From Saprospiraceae bacterium (GTDB lineage Bacteria; Bacteroidota; Bacteroidia; Chitinophagales; Saprospiraceae), in NCBI GenBank assembly GCA_016717655.1, contig JADKFC010000002.1, positions 1-64,000 of the forward strand: 64,000 nt of DNA, read 5' to 3'. The position numbers were made by a program, and so were the translations under genes. Every line of letters starts with the position of its first letter. The stretch's first letter is position 1. The notes below the pieces were generated by a model, which ran no database searches, was not told where the DNA came from, and worked only from the letters and a program-made list of their open reading frames with translations. Below, piece by piece: positions 18,976-29,218 of the stretch.

Positions 18976-21600
18976 TCAACGACTTACCACAAAAGGAATA
19001 GCCTTTACCTGGCGGTCTTCTGAAGATCTTAGAAGTAAGATATAACTGCCATCAACCAGGGTCTCAGTAGAGAAAAATAAGGCATTCCTACCCGCCTTAA
19101 TTCTTTGTTGCAGGATGGTGGATGCAAAGCTGCCCTTGCTATCAATTACCTCAATGACCATGTCTCTCTTCTTATCGAGCGTAAATTCAACGGTCAGTTC
19201 TCCCCCACCCACCGGATTGGGAAACACTTTACTTTGCTGAACAAATGAGGCCGTTTCGTGGGTACCTACGCCGCCAATCTGGATATAATTTTGTTTGACG
19301 ATGGAATCCTTGCCTGCAAAATTTTGAACCACAAGGCTTACATCATAACTGCCCGCCGTGCTGTATTGCACCACCGGATGGGCTTCGGTAGACAGCTCAG
19401 TGCTGCTGCCCGGAAAATACCACTTCCACGATGTAGGAACATTTTGGGAAAGATCGGTAAATTGAATTGCCTGGTTGGTGGTAGCCACTTGTTTGTCTGA
19501 TACAAATTCAGCAAGGGGGGATTTGGCTTCCAAAACGGTGATAAATTTTTGCTTGATTTCATTGTCGTTGCCGGCAATATTGCGCACCGATAAATTCACA
19601 TAGTGAGATCCTTTTTTATCATACCTGATAACGGGTTCTTTGTCTTTTGACAGCGACGGAATGCCATTGGAAAAGGTCCAGGAATAGTCGACCGGCTCAT
19701 TGGTAGACAAGTCGATAAATTGTACGCTCTCACCCTGGTAAATAGTATCCCTGTTTACAGAAAAATTAGCTACAGGAGGAAGGATCGGTTCCATGACGGT
19801 GATGTAATCTTTTTTCAAATAGGTCAGTGTATCGTTGGATCTTTCGTTGAGAATGGTCAATTCCACATCATAGCTGCCCACCTGACTATATTTAACGGCA
19901 GGCAAAGCCTGGGCAGAGCTGGCAGGGCTGCCCCCCTCAAAATTCCAGGAAAGTACCCTAACACTCTGATCATTCACCAAAGAAAACTGGGTGCTTGCGT
20001 TGGGTGCCAGGGTTGTTTTATCAGCCACAAAATCTTCAAAAAATGCCGTCGAATCCTGCAGGTATTGGGTGATCCAGGTACCATAACTACCCCTGCCAAA
20101 ACAACCCGTTGTCCATACCTCTGCTGTTTTGCTATAGGGGTTGAAAAATCTGCGGCTCACGGTGGTGTAATCGCCCCATCGCTCCCTGTTGCCATCCAGC
20201 ACGTTGACAAAGGTAGTACCCAGCTTTACCATCACTTCTTCACCCCAGTCAAAAACTTCATTGCGGCCATCACAGATTACTGCACCTTGAGATGGATACA
20301 AATCAGGGCCTGTTTTCAAAAAATTAATGAGCACCCGGCTATCATCCGCTTCTTCCCCAAAGGCTGCAATGGATGGAAAACCATAATCATAATCTCCCTG
20401 ATGATATAAGCTCCCAGTTACGGACAGCGTTGACAGGTCAAACCTTCCATAAAACAAGGCAGAGGTGTTATTGGGCGAGTTGACATGGGCTCCAAAATGA
20501 ACAATACCGTTGAGCTCCATCGCATTCCAAATGCGACTGTCAAAGGTGTTCATCACATTGGTGGTATTGGGTTGCACTCCATCCGGTGCCAGCTGGGTGG
20601 CAGGCCCGGTCACTTGTAAGGCTTCCACTACGGCATTCCCTTTGGCGATGGCGCCCGTTACCTTGTGCAGGTGGTATTGATTACCTCCCTGGGCTACATT
20701 GCTCACCAGGTGCATGACCGAATCCGGATATACATTCCAGGCATTATGGGCCGGTACCAGGTTAAAGGCAAGCTGGCCATCTGCATTGTTTAAGTCGGTA
20801 TAATAGCCATACACCATCGGAGATCCTGAAAAGCAGGAAGCCTTATCAATTTGGAACAAAATAGAATATTGCCAGTCACCTGCATTATCCCTCATCAAGC
20901 CCGAAAAAAACAGATCCTGTTGGGTTAAGCCTACATTGGGATAGTCATACCAGTGATTGTCGCCCAGGGGGTTGCCATCTACATTGTAGTAATACCATCC
21001 GGCAGCAGGGTCTTCATTTTTAGAAAATGCGATTACAATCTTGGTGGTTTGAGGTGTGTTGCCATGCAATGCTAATGCAATGAAACGATTGTATTGGGCA
21101 TCGTAAATGATCCTCGGATCATAGACTCCGGAACCGATGGTCAACAGGGTATAAAAATCTGCCAGGGTCTGTGTAAAAGTTACCTTACCGGCACTGTTGG
21201 CAAAAATGATGTTGGAGTTGATGGCAGAAACAATGAAACCATTGGTTGAGATCGCCATGCTATTATCCGGGGGCACGTTGCTGCCCTGGATGTTGCCGCT
21301 GAAATTGATACCCACTTTTGGTTTCTCAGTTGATCGAATAGCAGGAGTTGTATACTGTCCGGGTCGCTTTTGGTCCCATATCTTCTTTTTGGCCTCTAAA
21401 ATTTGTTCAGTGGGTACGGAATAAGCATGTTCTGATGAAGTATAGTTTAATACCCTTGACTTCCAGGGGTGACTATTTTTTGAAGGCACCCCAAAAATAG
21501 CCGATTGCTCTGAGGTAACCATAGTGGGCTTCACTTGAGCTACGATTGGGTCAACCAAATAAAATATGGCAAAAACAAGGATAACTGAATAGAATTTCAT
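18976..21600 (-). CDS. Secreted multidomain protein with three PKD domains and T9SS sorting signal
   Basis: The start is taken at the Met of MKFYSVILVFAIF (21600), where a normal signal peptide begins; the open frame reaches 51 bases further. Residues of roughly 80-500 form a beta-propeller-like region (IQGSNVPPDNSMAIS, GDNHWYDYPNVG). Three PKD-type domains follow (WNFEGG, YSWTFSNG, WKWYFPGS), then a T9SS C-terminal domain (VFPNPVGGGELTV). It is convergent with the subtilisin gene, eight bases apart. Probably a large cell-surface adhesin or binding protein; the substrate is unknown. Confidence 0.85.
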   Translation of the reverse strand: MKFYSVILVFAIFYLVDPIVAQVKPTMVTSEQSAIFGVPSKNSHPWKSRVLNYTSSEHAYSVPTEQILEAKKKIWDQKRPGQYTTPAIRSTEKPKVGINFSGNIQGSNVPPDNSMAISTNGFIVSAINSNIIFANSAGKVTFTQTLADFYTLLTIGSGVYDPRIIYDAQYNRFIALALHGNTPQTTKIVIAFSKNEDPAAGWYYYNVDGNPLGDNHWYDYPNVGLTQQDLFFSGLMRDNAGDWQYSILFQIDKASCFSGSPMVYGYYTDLNNADGQLAFNLVPAHNAWNVYPDSVMHLVSNVAQGGNQYHLHKVTGAIAKGNAVVEALQVTGPATQLAPDGVQPNTTNVMNTFDSRIWNAMELNGIVHFGAHVNSPNNTSALFYGRFDLSTLSVTGSLYHQGDYDYGFPSIAAFGEEADDSRVLINFLKTGPDLYPSQGAVICDGRNEVFDWGEEVMVKLGTTFVNVLDGNRERWGDYTTVSRRFFNPYSKTAEVWTTGCFGRGSYGTWITQYLQDSTAFFEDFVADKTTLAPNASTQFSLVNDQSVRVLSWNFEGGSPASSAQALPAVKYSQVGSYDVELTILNERSNDTLTYLKKDYITVMEPILPPVANFSVNRDTIYQGESVQFIDLSTNEPVDYSWTFSNGIPSLSKDKEPVIRYDKKGSHYVNLSVRNIAGNDNEIKQKFITVLEAKSPLAEFVSDKQVATTNQAIQFTDLSQNVPTSWKWYFPGSSTELSTEAHPVVQYSTAGSYDVSLVVQNFAGKDSIVKQNYIQIGGVGTHETASFVQQSKVFPNPVGGGELTVEFTLDKKRDMVIEVIDSKGSFASTILQQRIKAGRNALFFSTETLVDGSYILLLRSSEDRQVKAIPFVVSR

Positions 21601-21725
21601 AATAAAATCAAGATTAGTCCCTAAAAATAATATTTTGATAAGAAATGTCAAGAATTCAATATTATATTTTATATCTGTATGTCCGCTTATGTTACTAAAA
21701 TCACCTTTATCTGATGAACAAAGTG

Positions 21726-21733
21726 TACATTTG
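21726..21733 (+). promoter_or_regulatory. -7 promoter element upstream of the aldehyde dehydrogenase
   Basis: TACATTTG followed by C matches the Bacteroidota -7 consensus exactly. It lies about 100 bases before the ATG at 21832, leaving a leader of roughly 90 bases with no obvious structure. Confidence 0.5.
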
Positions 21734-21831
21734 CAGCCTTTTAAGTAAAGAAAAAGGTTTTTCCACTGCCCTTAGCATCGGCTATCTGAATGGAGCCAAT
21801 TTCATTAATACAACCACAATCTATTTAATTC

Positions 21832-23357
21832 ATGAATACAAGTTTTTTAAAGAGACTCGGCTTGGGAGCGACCAATCCGGGAACATGGTCAGGACAAAAG
21901 TCATTTTCCAGTAAAAGAGTGATCGTTTCCTATTCACCGGTCGACGGCAAAGAAATCGGTAAGGTAAGTGTGACCGGAGAAGGAGATTATGAAAAAATAA
22001 TGAAGGCAGCCACCACTGCTTTTGATGAATGGAAAACATGGCCTGCTCCCCGCAGAGGTGAGATCGTTCGCCAATATGGAGATGTACTGAGGGCCCACAA
22101 AGATGACCTCGGAAGGCTGGTTTCTTATGAAATGGGCAAATCGCTCCAGGAAGGTCTTGGCGAGGTGCAGGAAATGATAGACATCTGCGACTTTGCTGTG
22201 GGACTTTCCAGACAGTTGTATGGCTTGTCTATGCACTCAGAACGACCCTCACACCGCATGTATGAGCAATGGCACCCACTCGGTGTAGTAGGCGTTATTT
22301 CAGCGTTTAACTTCCCGGTTGCCGTTTGGTCATGGAATGCAATGATCGCCATGGTTTGTGGCGATGTAGTGGTGTGGAAGGGCAGTGAAAAAACGCCGCT
22401 TTGTGCCGTTGCCTGTCAGTCTTTGCTCGCCAAAGTTTTAAAAGCCAATGATGTACCCGAAGGCGTAAGCTGTATCGTTACGGGCGATTATACCCTCGGA
22501 CAAAAAATGTCTAACGACCATAGAATCCCCCTTATTTCTGCTACAGGAAGCACCAGGATGGGCAAGGCGGTTGCCTCGTCAGTAGCGGCGCGACTTGGCA
22601 AAAGTTTGCTGGAACTGGGAGGAAACAACGCCGTGATCGTAACTCCATCTGCCGACTTATCACTGGTATTGCCGGCTACCGTTTTCGGAGCAGTGGGTAC
22701 TGCAGGTCAGCGTTGTACAACAACCAGGAGACTGATTGTACATGCAGATATTTGACAAAGTAAAAGCCCAGCTGGTAAAGCATATAAACAAATCAGCATA
22801 GGCAATCCGCTCGATGCGCGCAACCACGTAGGTCCGCTCATCGATGCACAGGCAGTGGAAAATTATCTGGCTGCCCTTGAGAAAGCAAAAAAAGAAGGTG
22901 GAAGCTGTTGGTCAAAGGAGGTGAAGTAAAAGTAAGGGGTTGTGCAAACGGCCACTACGTACAACCAGCCATCGTCGAAGCCAGAAACGACATGAGCATC
23001 GTACAAACAGAAACCTTTGCACCCATCTTATACCTCATCAAATATGAGGGAGAAGTCACAGATGCCATTGCCATCCAAAACGACGTACCTCAGGGACTTT
23101 CATCTGCCATCATGACCAGCAACCTCAGAGAAGCTGAATTGTTCCTGGCAGCATCCGGCAGTGATTGCGGTATTGCCAATGTCAACATCGGTACTTCTGG
23201 AGCAGAAATTGGGGGTGCCTTTGGCGGTGAAAAAGAAACTGGTGGTGGCAGAGAGTCAGGATCTGATTCGTGGAAAGCATACATGAGAAGGCAGACCAAT
23301 ACCATCAATTACAGCACAAAACTACCCCTTGCCCAGGGCATTAAATTTGATTTTTAA
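21832..23357 (+). CDS. Aldehyde dehydrogenase, aminoadipate-semialdehyde type, with three apparent frameshifts
   Basis: The family is the antiquitin/AMADH group of NAD-dependent aldehyde dehydrogenases that oxidise aminoadipate semialdehyde in lysine breakdown. Motifs: GVVGVISAFNFPVAVW, the NAD loop ATGSTRMGK, LLELGGNNAVIV and the catalytic Cys in GTAGQRCTTTRR. The frame breaks three times within 160 bases, at TTT 22751-22753, G 22780 and AA 22902-22903. Restoring TTTTT, GG and AAA gives continuous family sequence (HADIFDKVKAQ, KAYKQISIGNPLD, EGGKLLVKGGEVK), about 509 residues in all. No lysine catabolism partner is adjacent. Confidence 0.85.
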
Positions 23358-23537
23358 GCAGAACTGGTTTGATTTTTAATTGATCAGGCCTTGCTTTTGA
23401 TACATACTGCCATCTGTTATTCAATCGTTTAAGAAAAAATGACTATTTTTATCATTATAACGAAGTTGACAGATGGCAGTTCTTATTTAATACCTGCCAT
23501 TCTCCTCATTTCATCATCTTAACTATAAACACTATCG

Positions 23538-24986
23538 ATGAAAAATATATTCACAGCCTTTTTGGCTCTCATCATTGGCTTCGCCTTTTCCGGTTGTTCA
23601 CCCAAGGCTACCGCCCCCGTTGTTACCACACCAGATCCCAAAACCGAGGTGACTACACCGCCGGCAACCTCCAATCCCTGCCGCACCTTCGATGATCTTC
23701 CTGGAGTGGACAGAGAAACGGCTGAATCTGCCTTTGTTTTGTACAAGGATCAGTTGAAACTCAATAACTACAAAGCAGCCTTCCCCATCTGGCGACAAGC
23801 ATATAGCCTGGCACCGGGATCCAATGGCAGGGTAAAGAGTCATTTTGACGATGGCGTTTTACTGTACAGCAAGTTGATAGAAGAAACAGCAGACAGCAGT
23901 AAAAAGAAACTCCTGGTAGATACTATCCGAATGATCCAGGCAAAAAGAGAAGAGTGTTTTGGTGCCGATGCCTATTACATCGGACAGAAAGCATTTGATT
24001 ATTACTACAACTTATCCGGCCTGGTTCCTGAAGCTGAAATCTATGAGACCTTCAAAAAATCCATAGATGTGGGCAACGGCAAGATGGAATATTTTATCAT
24101 AAACCCATTTACCAAAATTCTCCACGATCGCGTCCTTGCCGAAGAGGTGAGCAAAGAGGAAGGCAGCAAATATGCCTTAATGGTAGATAAGGCCATTAAA
24201 GATGGATTGGCCACCTGCACGGGAGCCCAATGTGAAACCTGGAAAATCATCAATGAATACGCGCCTGACCTGCTTGAAGCCCTTGAAGGGGTGGATGGTT
24301 TTTACGACTGTGAATATTATGCAGGTAAATACTATGCCCTTTTCAAAGCCAGTCCCGATTCCTGCGATGTGGTCAACCTGGCTTACCGCAGAATGCTGAG
24401 GGGTAAATGTGCCACCACCGATGCCCGTCTGGCAGAAATAGAAAAGGTGAAAAACAGCAAATGTTATGTGGCCCCTGTTGCTACCGGTACCATCTCTTTG
24501 GCCTATGATGAGTATGGAAAGGGCAATTACCAGACCGCCATTCGTTTGTTTGAAAAATACATCAATGAAGAGGCTCCGGATAAGGAGAAAAAAGCAAAAT
24601 ACCTGATGGTGATTTCTTCCATCTATTATGCAGATGTGAAAAACTTTCCAAAATCCCGTCAATATGCCCTGGATGCCGCTAAAATGAAACCGGGATGGGG
24701 AGAGCCTTACCTGTTGATTGGCAAGCTGTATGCCTCCAGTGGGCCTCTTTGTGGCCCTGGAAGGGGTTGGGACAGTCAGATTGTAACCTGGCCCGCCATC
24801 GACAAGTGGGAATATGCCAAAAGCATTGATCCTGCTTCTGCCAAAGAAGCCAATAGCCTAATTGCCAGATACAAACAATACATGCCCAACAAAGAAGATA
24901 TCTTTTTCAGGAATTTAAGCGTGGGCCAAAGTTTTTATGTAAGCTGTTGGATCAAAGAAAACACCAAAATCAGAACTTCTGACTAA
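23538..24986 (+). CDS. TPR-type lipoprotein, paralogue of the protein at 9465-10874
   Basis: A lipoprotein signal ends at FSGC (Cys20) and is followed by a Pro/Thr-rich linker. The body has helical repeats (YKDQLKLNNYKAAFPIWRQA; later YGKGNYQTAIRLFEKYI). The C-terminal third, with MKPGWGEPYLLIGKLY, WEYAKSIDP and CWIKENTKIRT, matches the same region of the 9465 protein. It is 482 residues long and intact. One copy is anchored by lipid and the other has a plain signal peptide. Role unknown. A terminator follows. Confidence 0.82.
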   Translation: MKNIFTAFLALIIGFAFSGCSPKATAPVVTTPDPKTEVTTPPATSNPCRTFDDLPGVDRETAESAFVLYKDQLKLNNYKAAFPIWRQAYSLAPGSNGRVKSHFDDGVLLYSKLIEETADSSKKKLLVDTIRMIQAKREECFGADAYYIGQKAFDYYYNLSGLVPEAEIYETFKKSIDVGNGKMEYFIINPFTKILHDRVLAEEVSKEEGSKYALMVDKAIKDGLATCTGAQCETWKIINEYAPDLLEALEGVDGFYDCEYYAGKYYALFKASPDSCDVVNLAYRRMLRGKCATTDARLAEIEKVKNSKCYVAPVATGTISLAYDEYGKGNYQTAIRLFEKYINEEAPDKEKKAKYLMVISSIYYADVKNFPKSRQYALDAAKMKPGWGEPYLLIGKLYASSGPLCGPGRGWDSQIVTWPAIDKWEYAKSIDPASAKEANSLIARYKQYMPNKEDIFFRNLSVGQSFYVSCWIKENTKIRTSD

Positions 24987-25018
24987 AAAAAGGAAGTTAA
25001 CAGCAAATTAAGAGTAGG

Positions 25019-25050
25019 GCAGGCTGCATTTAGCGGCCTGCTTTCGTTTC
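25019..25050 (+). terminator. Intrinsic terminator after the TPR lipoprotein
   Basis: Arms GCAGGC (25019-25024) and GCCTGC (25036-25041) flank an 11-base loop and are followed by TTTCGTTTC. It lies 33 bases after the stop codon. Confidence 0.6.
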
Positions 25051-25067
25051 ATTTCAGTACAGAATGT

Positions 25068-25075
25068 TATTTTTG
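25068..25075 (+). promoter_or_regulatory. -7 promoter element of the beta-barrel gene
   Basis: TATTTTTG followed by C matches TAnnTTTG, 23 bases before the proposed TTG start at 25099. Confidence 0.5.
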
Positions 25076-25098
25076 CACACACTTAAAGAGTTGATGCC

Positions 25099-25944
25099 TT
25101 GAAATACAGAATAGTTGCCCTTTTCCTGCTGGTTGCCCACATGGCATCCACCCAGTCGATTGGTGTGAGAGCCGGATGGAATTTTAATACTTTTTCCGGT
25201 CCCCTCGAGACCAATGAATCTTATGCCTATACCAATGGAATCCATTTTGGTATCAACTATGGCTATAAGCTTTCCAGTACCTTTATGGTGCGTGCAGAGC
25301 TTTTGTACAACCAAACAGGAACCAAACAAAAATTTGATGGCGCCAGTTATTACCTCATCTACACCCCTGAAAAAACGGTGTATGAAAAAGGCAGGAGGCT
25401 GCTTGACCTGGAAATAACGACGTCTTACATCAGTCTTCCCATTACAGCGGTCTTTCAATTGGGCAAAAAATGGGAAGTGTATGGTGGTCTTTCACCCAAC
25501 TTCTTAATCAATCCATCAGGCAGGGGAACCGTTCGTTTTTATTCTTCCGAACACCCCAATGACATCATCATGAAACAAACCCTGGATTACAGTTATTACA
25601 AAGACGAGGCACTGGGTGCCTCCACTACCAATACAGGGTATGTTAAAATTATTGTCGAAGGTGAGGTGGTCAACCTACCCAAGGCGGTTGGAGCTTACTA
25701 TCAAAATGATGTCAAATCTGCCAACCGACTCAACTGGTTGAATCTTTCTACAGTAGGTGGGGTCAATTACTTCCTCAACAGAGGCTTCTACATCGGAGGC
25801 CGCGTGGAATATGGCCTCTTCGACGTAACCAACAACCAGATGGATTTTACCCTGGAAAAATACAACGACGATTTTTCGGTTAGCAAACGAGACGACAAAG
25901 ACATCCAACTTACGTTTCAGGCATCTCTGGGCTTCCGCTTTTAG
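25099..25944 (+). CDS. Outer membrane beta-barrel protein, PorT-like fold
   Basis: The 281-residue product has a signal peptide (cleavage near ASTQS) and then the outer-membrane barrel start SIGVRAGWNFNTFSG. Repeated amphipathic strands follow, with a terminal strand ending in Phe (LTFQASLGFRF), the signal used for barrel assembly. It belongs to the Bacteroidota OMP_b-brl/PorT-type families. The only start giving a full signal peptide is a TTG; an ATG four bases upstream (25094) would be in frame if one T were added to the TT run, so the start may be affected by the same kind of error seen elsewhere. It overlaps polA by four bases, tail to tail. Confidence 0.8.
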   Translation: MKYRIVALFLLVAHMASTQSIGVRAGWNFNTFSGPLETNESYAYTNGIHFGINYGYKLSSTFMVRAELLYNQTGTKQKFDGASYYLIYTPEKTVYEKGRRLLDLEITTSYISLPITAVFQLGKKWEVYGGLSPNFLINPSGRGTVRFYSSEHPNDIIMKQTLDYSYYKDEALGASTTNTGYVKIIVEGEVVNLPKAVGAYYQNDVKSANRLNWLNLSTVGGVNYFLNRGFYIGGRVEYGLFDVTNNQMDFTLEKYNDDFSVSKRDDKDIQLTFQASLGFRF

Positions 25945-28716
25945 TGGGCTTCCAGCCAATTATTGCCAACTCCTATTCCCACTTCAATGGGCACCTTTAA
26001 ATTGGGAATGGCATTGGGCATCTTATCCTGAACAATGGCTTTGATGACTTCCAACTCTGGTTTGTAAACATCAAAAACCAATTCATCGTGTACCTGCAAA
26101 ATCATCCTCGATTGGAGGTTTTGTTCTTTGATGGCCTGGTGAATATGGATCATGGCTACCTTGATCATATCTGCTGCCGTTCCCTGAATCGGCGTATTGA
26201 TGGCCACCCTTTCGGCGTTGCTGCTGGCCAAAGCATTTCTCGAATTGATGTCTCTCAACTCCCTCCTTCTGCCCAGCATGGTTTTTACATAGCCGTGCGA
26301 CCGGGCAAAGGCCACGGTTTCATCCATATACCTTTTTAGGCCGGCAAACTGTACAAAATATTGGTCAATCAGGTCCTTGGCATCTTTACGTGAAATGCCC
26401 AACTGCCTGCTAAGGTTGGTAGCGCCTGCCCCGTAGGTGATAGAAAAATTCACCGTCTTGGCATTGCGCCTCTGGTCTGCGGTCACTTCTTCGATGGGCA
26501 CATTGTACACTTTTGCAGCCGTAGCCTTGTGAAAGTCGTTTCCGGAAAGAAAAGCTTCTAACATGGCCTCGTCGCCACTGATTTCAGCAATCAAACGCAA
26601 TTCTATCTGAGAATAATCGGCAGATAACAAGATGTGATCTTCCGATCTGGGTTCAAAGGCTTTTCTGATTTCTCTGCCGGCCTCATCCCTGATCGGAATA
26701 TTTTGCAGGTTGGGATTGTCGGATGCCAACCTACCCGTAGCGGCTCTCGCCTGGTTGAAGTTGGAATGCACCCTTCCTGTTTTGGGGTTGATCATGGTGG
26801 GCAGGGCATCCACATAGGTAGACTTGAGTTTCGAAAATTTTCGGTACTCCAGTATCTTGGCTATGATGGCATGCTCTTCGGCCATCTCAGTGAGCTTGTC
26901 TACGTCTGTCACATATTGACCGGTACTGCTCTTTTTTCCTTTGTAAGGCAATTTCATGCGTTCAAACAGTACCTCTCCTACTTGTTTGGGCGAGGCTATG
27001 TTGAAAGGACCGCCGGCTTCACGATAAACTTCCTGCTCTACCCTCAGTATTTCTTTTTCCAATTCTTTGGAATAATCGGCCAGGAAGTCGGGATTGATGC
27101 GCACCCCTTCAAATTCCATGTCTCTCAATACATTGATCAGCGGCACTTCTATGCTTTGATACAGGTCGGTCATTTCCATTTCTTCGAGCTTTTTCTCCAG
27201 GATGGGCTTGAGTTGAAGGGTAAAATCGGCGTCTTCCCCTGCGTATTCCGCTACTTTTTCCAACTTCACATTGCGCATGGTGAGCTGGGTCTTTCCTTTG
27301 CCAATGAGTTCTTCAATGGCTACCATCTTGTAATCAAGGTAGGCTTCGGTTAGGTAGTCCAACTTGTGTCTCTGATCCGGCTCGCAAAGGTAGTGGGCAA
27401 TCATGGTATCAAAATACGGACCTTTGATGTCTACCCCATACCACTTCATCAAGGTAGAGTCGTACTTGGCATTTTGCCCAATCCACAACTTGTTGTCTGC
27501 TTCCAGCAAGGCCTTAAACTCATGGATCAAAGCGGTGGCCTCATCTTGTTTTTCTGGTACGGGCACATAATAGGCTTCATGGGCTTTGACCGAAAATACC
27601 AGGCCAACCGCTTCTGCTATGGGCATCAATGCCGGTGGTTTCTGTATCAAAACTGATCACAGGCTCGTCGTTGAGTTTGGCAATCAGCGATGCCCTTTTT
27701 TCAGCGGTGTCAATGATGTGGTAAAAGTGATCTACATTTTCAATGCTGCGTTTGGCTACGGCATATTTGGGTTCATCTGAGGCTGTTGTTGCATCACTTT
27801 TTTTGGCTTCCCCGGTATCGAACAAGGAGCTTTGTACGCCGGCTGGCTCACCCAGGATCTGCACAGCCAGAGAGCGGAATTCAAGGTCTTTAAAAATTTC
27901 AGCCAGGGCCTCTTTGTCCATGGGGTCTATCTGAAAATCTACTTCGTTAAACGTAACGGGCGACTCAATTTCGATGGTGGCCAATCTTTTGGATAACATA
28001 GCCTGCTCGGCAAATTCTTTGATGCGCTCTCCGTTTTTACCTTTGATGTTGTGGGCGTTGGCTATCACATTTTCTACGGTACCATATTCTTTCAATAGGG
28101 TTACCGCCGTTTTGGGCCCAATGCCAGGTACGCCGGGTATATTATCCACGCTGTCGCCTATAAGCCCGAGGGAATCGATCACTTGTTCAACCCTTTCAAT
28201 TTCCCATTGCTCCAGAATTTCTTTTCTGCCCAGGATTTCCACACCGTTGCCCTGCCTCGAAGGTTTGTACATAAAGATATGATCTGATACCAGCTGACCA
28301 TAATCTTTGTCGGGCGTAACCATGTACACATCGTATCCTTCTCTTTCCGCCTGTTTGGCGATGGTACCTATGAGGTCATCGGCTTCATAGTTGTCCAAAA
28401 ACAAGATGGGTATTTTCATGGCAGCCAGGATCTCTTTGATGTAGGGCATGGCTATGGAGATGTCTTCCGGCTGGGCATCTCTGTTGGCCTTGTATTCCGG
28501 AAAATAATCGTGCCTGAAGGTAGACTTGGGATCAAAGGCCACTGCAATATGACTAGGCTTCTGGTTTTGCATGAGGTCCCACAGCGTGCGCATAAAACCT
28601 GCCACCGCAGAGGTATTAACACCCTTTGAATTGATCAGGGGGCGCGAAATAAAGGCAAAGTGGGCCCTATATACAAGGGCATGACCATCAAGCAGGAATA
28701 ATTTTTTGTCAGACAT
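25941..28716 (-). CDS. polA: DNA polymerase I, apparent frameshift
   Basis: The N-terminal 5' nuclease (LFLLDGHALVYRA, VTPDKDYGQLV, GVPGIGPKTA) covers about residues 1-290. The 3'-5' exonuclease keeps its acidic motifs: FDTETTG, GQNAKYD and YAGEDADFT, so proofreading should be active. The polymerase has motif A SADYSQIELR, motif B RRNAKTVNFSITYGA and motif C QVHDELVFD. The frame breaks at GGG 27621-27623 just after motif FDTETTGIDA; two more C on the coding strand would join it to the AEAVGLVFSV frame, giving about 925 residues. The start is placed at MSDKKLFLL (28716). Confidence 0.93.
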
Positions 28717-28803
28717 AAGGCTGGTTTGAACAGGGTAAAAATAGAATATTTTGCCCTCTTTCACCCGGAATTAGTAAGGAGTGAAAAATTTTTACACTTT
28801 TAT

Positions 28804-28834
28804 AACGAATATTTCGTTGTTAAAACTATATTTG
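28804..28834 (+). promoter_or_regulatory. Palindromic operator and -7 element of the blaI-like operon
   Basis: A perfect inverted repeat, AACGAA-TAT-TTCGTT (28804-28818), lies just ahead of TATATTTG (28827-28834), an exact TAnnTTTG element, which is 18 bases before the blaI-like start. A further half-site-like ACGAT follows near 28845. The layout suits a dimeric winged-helix repressor, most simply autoregulation by the BlaI-like protein. Confidence 0.65.
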
Positions 28835-28852
28835 CATTCATAAAACGATTAA

Positions 28853-29218
28853 ATGAATAATTTGAATCCTTTGGAAGAAGAAATCATGCAACTTTTCTGG
28901 GAGTTGGAGAAAGCCTTTCCCAAAGAAATCATTGCCTACCTCAAAGAACCGATACCTCCTTATAATACCGTTTTGTCAACCATTCGCAAACTGGAAAAAG
29001 AAGGTTACCTTGCCTTTCGTCGGTTTGGCAAGTCGCACCAGTACTACCCTTTGGTTAAAAAAGGTGAATATTCCAGATCGTTTTTTAAAAAATTGTACCA
29101 CAAATACCTCAATAGCGATAAGGCAGAACTGCTCTCCTACTTCATGGAAGAAGAAGACATGGACACCGAAGACATCAAAAAATTACTTAAGTCGATGAAA
29201 GATAAAAACCATGACTGA
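28853..29218 (+). CDS. BlaI/MecI/CopY-family transcriptional repressor
   Basis: The 121-residue protein has the family start LNPLEEEIMQLFWEL, the winged-helix recognition segment YNTVLSTIRKLEKEGYLAF and the wing FGKSHQYYPLV. The C-terminal dimerisation helix ends MKDKNHD. Members bind palindromic operators and are cleaved or released when the partner membrane protease is activated. The gene overlaps the M56 protease by eight bases, so they are translated together. The signal is unknown; no beta-lactamase gene is in this operon. Confidence 0.9.
   Translation: MNNLNPLEEEIMQLFWELEKAFPKEIIAYLKEPIPPYNTVLSTIRKLEKEGYLAFRRFGKSHQYYPLVKKGEYSRSFFKKLYHKYLNSDKAELLSYFMEEEDMDTEDIKKLLKSMKDKNHD

Noticed and set aside
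19720..20409. A 229-codon open frame on the plus strand opposite the PKD protein
   Set aside because: It lies wholly within a well-supported T9SS/PKD gene, has no domain or signal peptide and shows shadow-type composition.
26634..27353. A 239-codon open frame opposite polA
   Set aside because: It is antisense to conserved polymerase motifs and its Phe/Gly/His-rich composition is that of a reverse-strand shadow.
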